The position numbers and the translations under genes were made by a program. Of a stretch of 5,971 bases of DNA, positions 4,580 through 5,971 are shown one piece after another. Below the pieces are notes generated by a model that had not been told where the DNA came from, made no database searches, and saw nothing but the letters and a program-made list of their open reading frames with translations. Every line of letters starts with the position of its first letter. Positions within the stretch are counted from its first letter, which is position 1. Origin of the DNA: a bacterium (GTDB lineage Bacteria; Bacteroidota; Bacteroidia; Cytophagales; Thermonemataceae). Where the stretch lies: NCBI GenBank assembly GCA_025362415.1, contig JANYGM010000424.1, positions 1 through 5,971 of the forward strand, given 5' to 3'.

Positions 4580-5827
4580 ATGATATTTTTCCGTCTTATT
4601 TTTGAAAGTTTTAATTTTGCTTGGCAGGCGTTGCGTGCTAATGTATTGCGTACCGCATTGTCGCTTTTGGGTGTTACAGTAGGGATTTTCTCTATTATTG
4701 CCGTTTATACTATTGTGGATTCTTTGGAAAGAAGTATCAAACAAAGCCTTAATTTTTTGGGTGATAAAGTGATTTATGTTCAAAAATGGCCTTGGAGTTT
4801 TGGACCAGATTACCCTTGGTGGAAATATATGAACCGCCCAATCCCTGATTTGGAAGAACTCCGTTTCCTTGAAAAAAAAGCTACTAATGCCTCTGCAGTA
4901 GCTATTATGGTTGATAAAGGGAATGTTACAATCAAAGCAGGCAATTTAAGTATAGCGGGTACAGATGTTTCTGGGGTGTCGCATAGTTACGAAAAAGTAA
5001 GTGATGTTTTGCTAGCGCAAGGACGTTATTTTTCTGTTCAAGAGTCTGAAAGGTCACAAAATGTAGCTATTATTGGCGACCAAATTGCAAAAGATTTGTT
5101 TCCACGAGGAAACGCTATTGGCAGTTTTATTACTGTGAAAGGCTTGAAAATAAATGTAATAGGAGTAATGAAACGAGAAGGAGAGAGTTTTTTGGGTGGC
5201 ACTAGCAAAGATGTAGAATGTCTTATTCCTTATGGTTATTTTAGCAAAATTTATAAAATTGGCAAAAACGCATCAGAGCCTACAATTTCGCTTAAAGGAT
5301 ATGAAAATGATGCAAATCTGACCGCTTTAGAAGATGAATTACGGGCTTTGATGCGTGCCAAACGTAGCCTAAAACCACGTGATGAAGATTCTTTTGCGCT
5401 CAACCGCCCAGAAATGATTGCTAACCAAGTAGGTGCTATTTTTGGAGTCTTAAATGTGGCTGGCGGTATTATTGGAGGACTTTCTATTTTGGTGGGAGCT
5501 TTTGGGATTGCTAACATTATGTTTGTTTCTGTGAAAGAACGCACCAATATCATTGGCATACAAAAATCTTTAGGCGCAAAAAATTATTTTATTTTGTTTC
5601 AATTTTTGTTTGAGGCAGTTTTTTTGAGTGTTTTGGGTGGAATTGTGGGTTTGTTTTTGGTTTATCTGATTACTATTATCCCGCAAGATAGTCTGGAACT
5701 GTTGCTTTCCACAAGGAATATTATTACAGGTCTTGCTATTTCTAGTATTGTGGGTATGCTTTCAGGTATTATTCCTGCTTATATTGCCTCACGTATGGAT
5801 CCTGTGGAGGCTATACGTGCAAAATAA
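4580..5827 (+). CDS. ABC transporter permease, FtsX/MacB family
   Basis: The 415-residue protein has the MacB/LolE/FtsX permease layout. A short cytoplasmic amphipathic start (SFNFAWQALRANVLRTALSL, 10-29) leads into TM1 (about 25-46). A large periplasmic domain of the MacB_PCD type covers about 47-285. TM2 (about 290-316) precedes the cytoplasmic coupling motif VKERTNIIGIQKSLGA (318-333), then come TM3 (about 338-366) and TM4 (about 380-403), ending in the hallmark SRMDPVEAIR (404-413). Relatives move lipoproteins, peptides or macrolides, or act as mechanotransmitters; the substrate here is not readable. No ATPase gene is adjacent within the window. An upstream TTG at 4460 is in frame, but its extra 40 residues would be partly translated heptamer repeat (LTQLTTHNSQLK) and unlike the family, so I chose the ATG at 4580. 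A GC-rich palindrome lies 53 nt after the stop. Confidence 0.93.
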   Translation: MIFFRLIFESFNFAWQALRANVLRTALSLLGVTVGIFSIIAVYTIVDSLERSIKQSLNFLGDKVIYVQKWPWSFGPDYPWWKYMNRPIPDLEELRFLEKKATNASAVAIMVDKGNVTIKAGNLSIAGTDVSGVSHSYEKVSDVLLAQGRYFSVQESERSQNVAIIGDQIAKDLFPRGNAIGSFITVKGLKINVIGVMKREGESFLGGTSKDVECLIPYGYFSKIYKIGKNASEPTISLKGYENDANLTALEDELRALMRAKRSLKPRDEDSFALNRPEMIANQVGAIFGVLNVAGGIIGGLSILVGAFGIANIMFVSVKERTNIIGIQKSLGAKNYFILFQFLFEAVFLSVLGGIVGLFLVYLITIIPQDSLELLLSTRNIITGLAISSIVGMLSGIIPAYIASRMDPVEAIRAK

Positions 5828-5880
5828 ATAAATAGAGTTTTTATTACTTGATTATCAAACGTTTAGCACAAACAAATATC

Positions 5881-5959
5881 AAAACCACCCCTAACCCCTC
5901 CTTGAAAAGGAGGGGGACAAAACTCCCCTCCTTCCTAAGGAGGGGCTGGGGGTGGTTTT
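5881..5959. repeat. GC-rich branched palindrome (REP/MITE-like element)
   Basis: An outer stem, AAAACCACCCC (5881-5891) with GGGGTGGTTTT (5949-5959), pairs perfectly over 11 bp. Inside are two equal 9-bp hairpins: CCCCTCCTT/AAGGAGGGG with a GAA loop (5895-5915) and CCCCTCCTT/AAGGAGGGG with a CCT loop (5925-5945). The full 23-nt arms (5881-5903 and 5937-5959) also pair with only two mismatches, so it can form one long hairpin or a three-way junction. It is strikingly GC-rich against its AT-rich surroundings. Similar CCCCTAACCCCTCC palindromes are interspersed in many Bacteroidota and cyanobacterial genomes (from memory). It encodes nothing. Confidence 0.85.
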
Positions 5960-5960
5960 T
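5895..5960 (+). terminator. Possible transcription terminator of the permease gene
   Basis: Strong GC-rich hairpins follow the permease stop by about 70 nt and are followed by TTTTT at 5956-5960. This would work as an intrinsic terminator, probably in both directions because the outer stem begins with AAAA. The last stem and the T-run are separated by GGGGGTGG, which itself pairs in the outer stem, so the fit to a classical terminator is imperfect. Confidence 0.35.
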
Positions 5961-5971
5961 AGTACCAATTT

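Noticed and set aside
5251..5559. Minus-strand open frame inside the permease gene (also a shorter one at 4568-4783)
   Set aside because: Both are antisense shadows of a well-supported permease coding sequence.

Overview
The window looks like chromosomal DNA of a Bacteroidota bacterium, most likely a Cytophagales-type marine or freshwater lineage (inference). The reasons are: strongly AT-rich DNA; almost no Shine-Dalgarno sequences before the genes; promoter-like sites of the Bacteroidota type (TTG, about 20 nt, TAnnTTTG); a signal peptide ending in S-Q; and an ECF sigma factor followed by a tiny zinc-finger-like anti-sigma protein. No mobile-element gene, tRNA, rRNA or CRISPR array is visible.

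Layout. Positions 1-2086 hold four minus-strand genes. In transcription order they are a family 2 glycosyltransferase of the lipopolysaccharide-core type (1283-2086), a 110-residue HExxH protein (859-1191), a 173-residue protein with two tandem ribosomal-L7/L12-C-terminal-like repeats (227-748), and the first 62 codons of a secreted protein cut by the window edge (1-187). A 320-bp divergent region (2087-2406) separates them from a plus-strand pair: an ECF sigma factor (2407-2997) and its probable ZAS-like anti-sigma factor (3013-3315). A polyprenyl diphosphate synthase (3413-4390) faces that pair from the minus strand. A divergent region then leads to an FtsX/MacB-type ABC transporter permease (4580-5827), followed by a GC-rich branched palindrome (5881-5959).

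The genes look like ordinary envelope, isoprenoid and regulatory functions. Only two sets look co-transcribed: the sigma/anti-sigma pair (15-nt gap) and the L12-like protein with the secreted protein (39-nt gap). The permease has no ATPase partner in view.

The most unusual layer is between the genes. Five short arrays of 7-bp tandem units lie at 1254-1285, 2364-2398, 3322-3356, 3381-3408 and 4552-4579. Two of them form the leader immediately before a start codon (sigma factor and permease). The unit is related across arrays (ATTCACA, ATTCCTA, ATTACGA, ACTCACA), and the fourth array is related to the third in inverted orientation. Other points of note are the duplicated L12-like domain, an inverted repeat lying on the best promoter of the window, an anti-sigma protein with an altered zinc motif, and the terminal palindrome. 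I do not see a complete new defence or biosynthetic system. Two starts were moved from upstream TTG codons to ATG codons (4390 and 4580).
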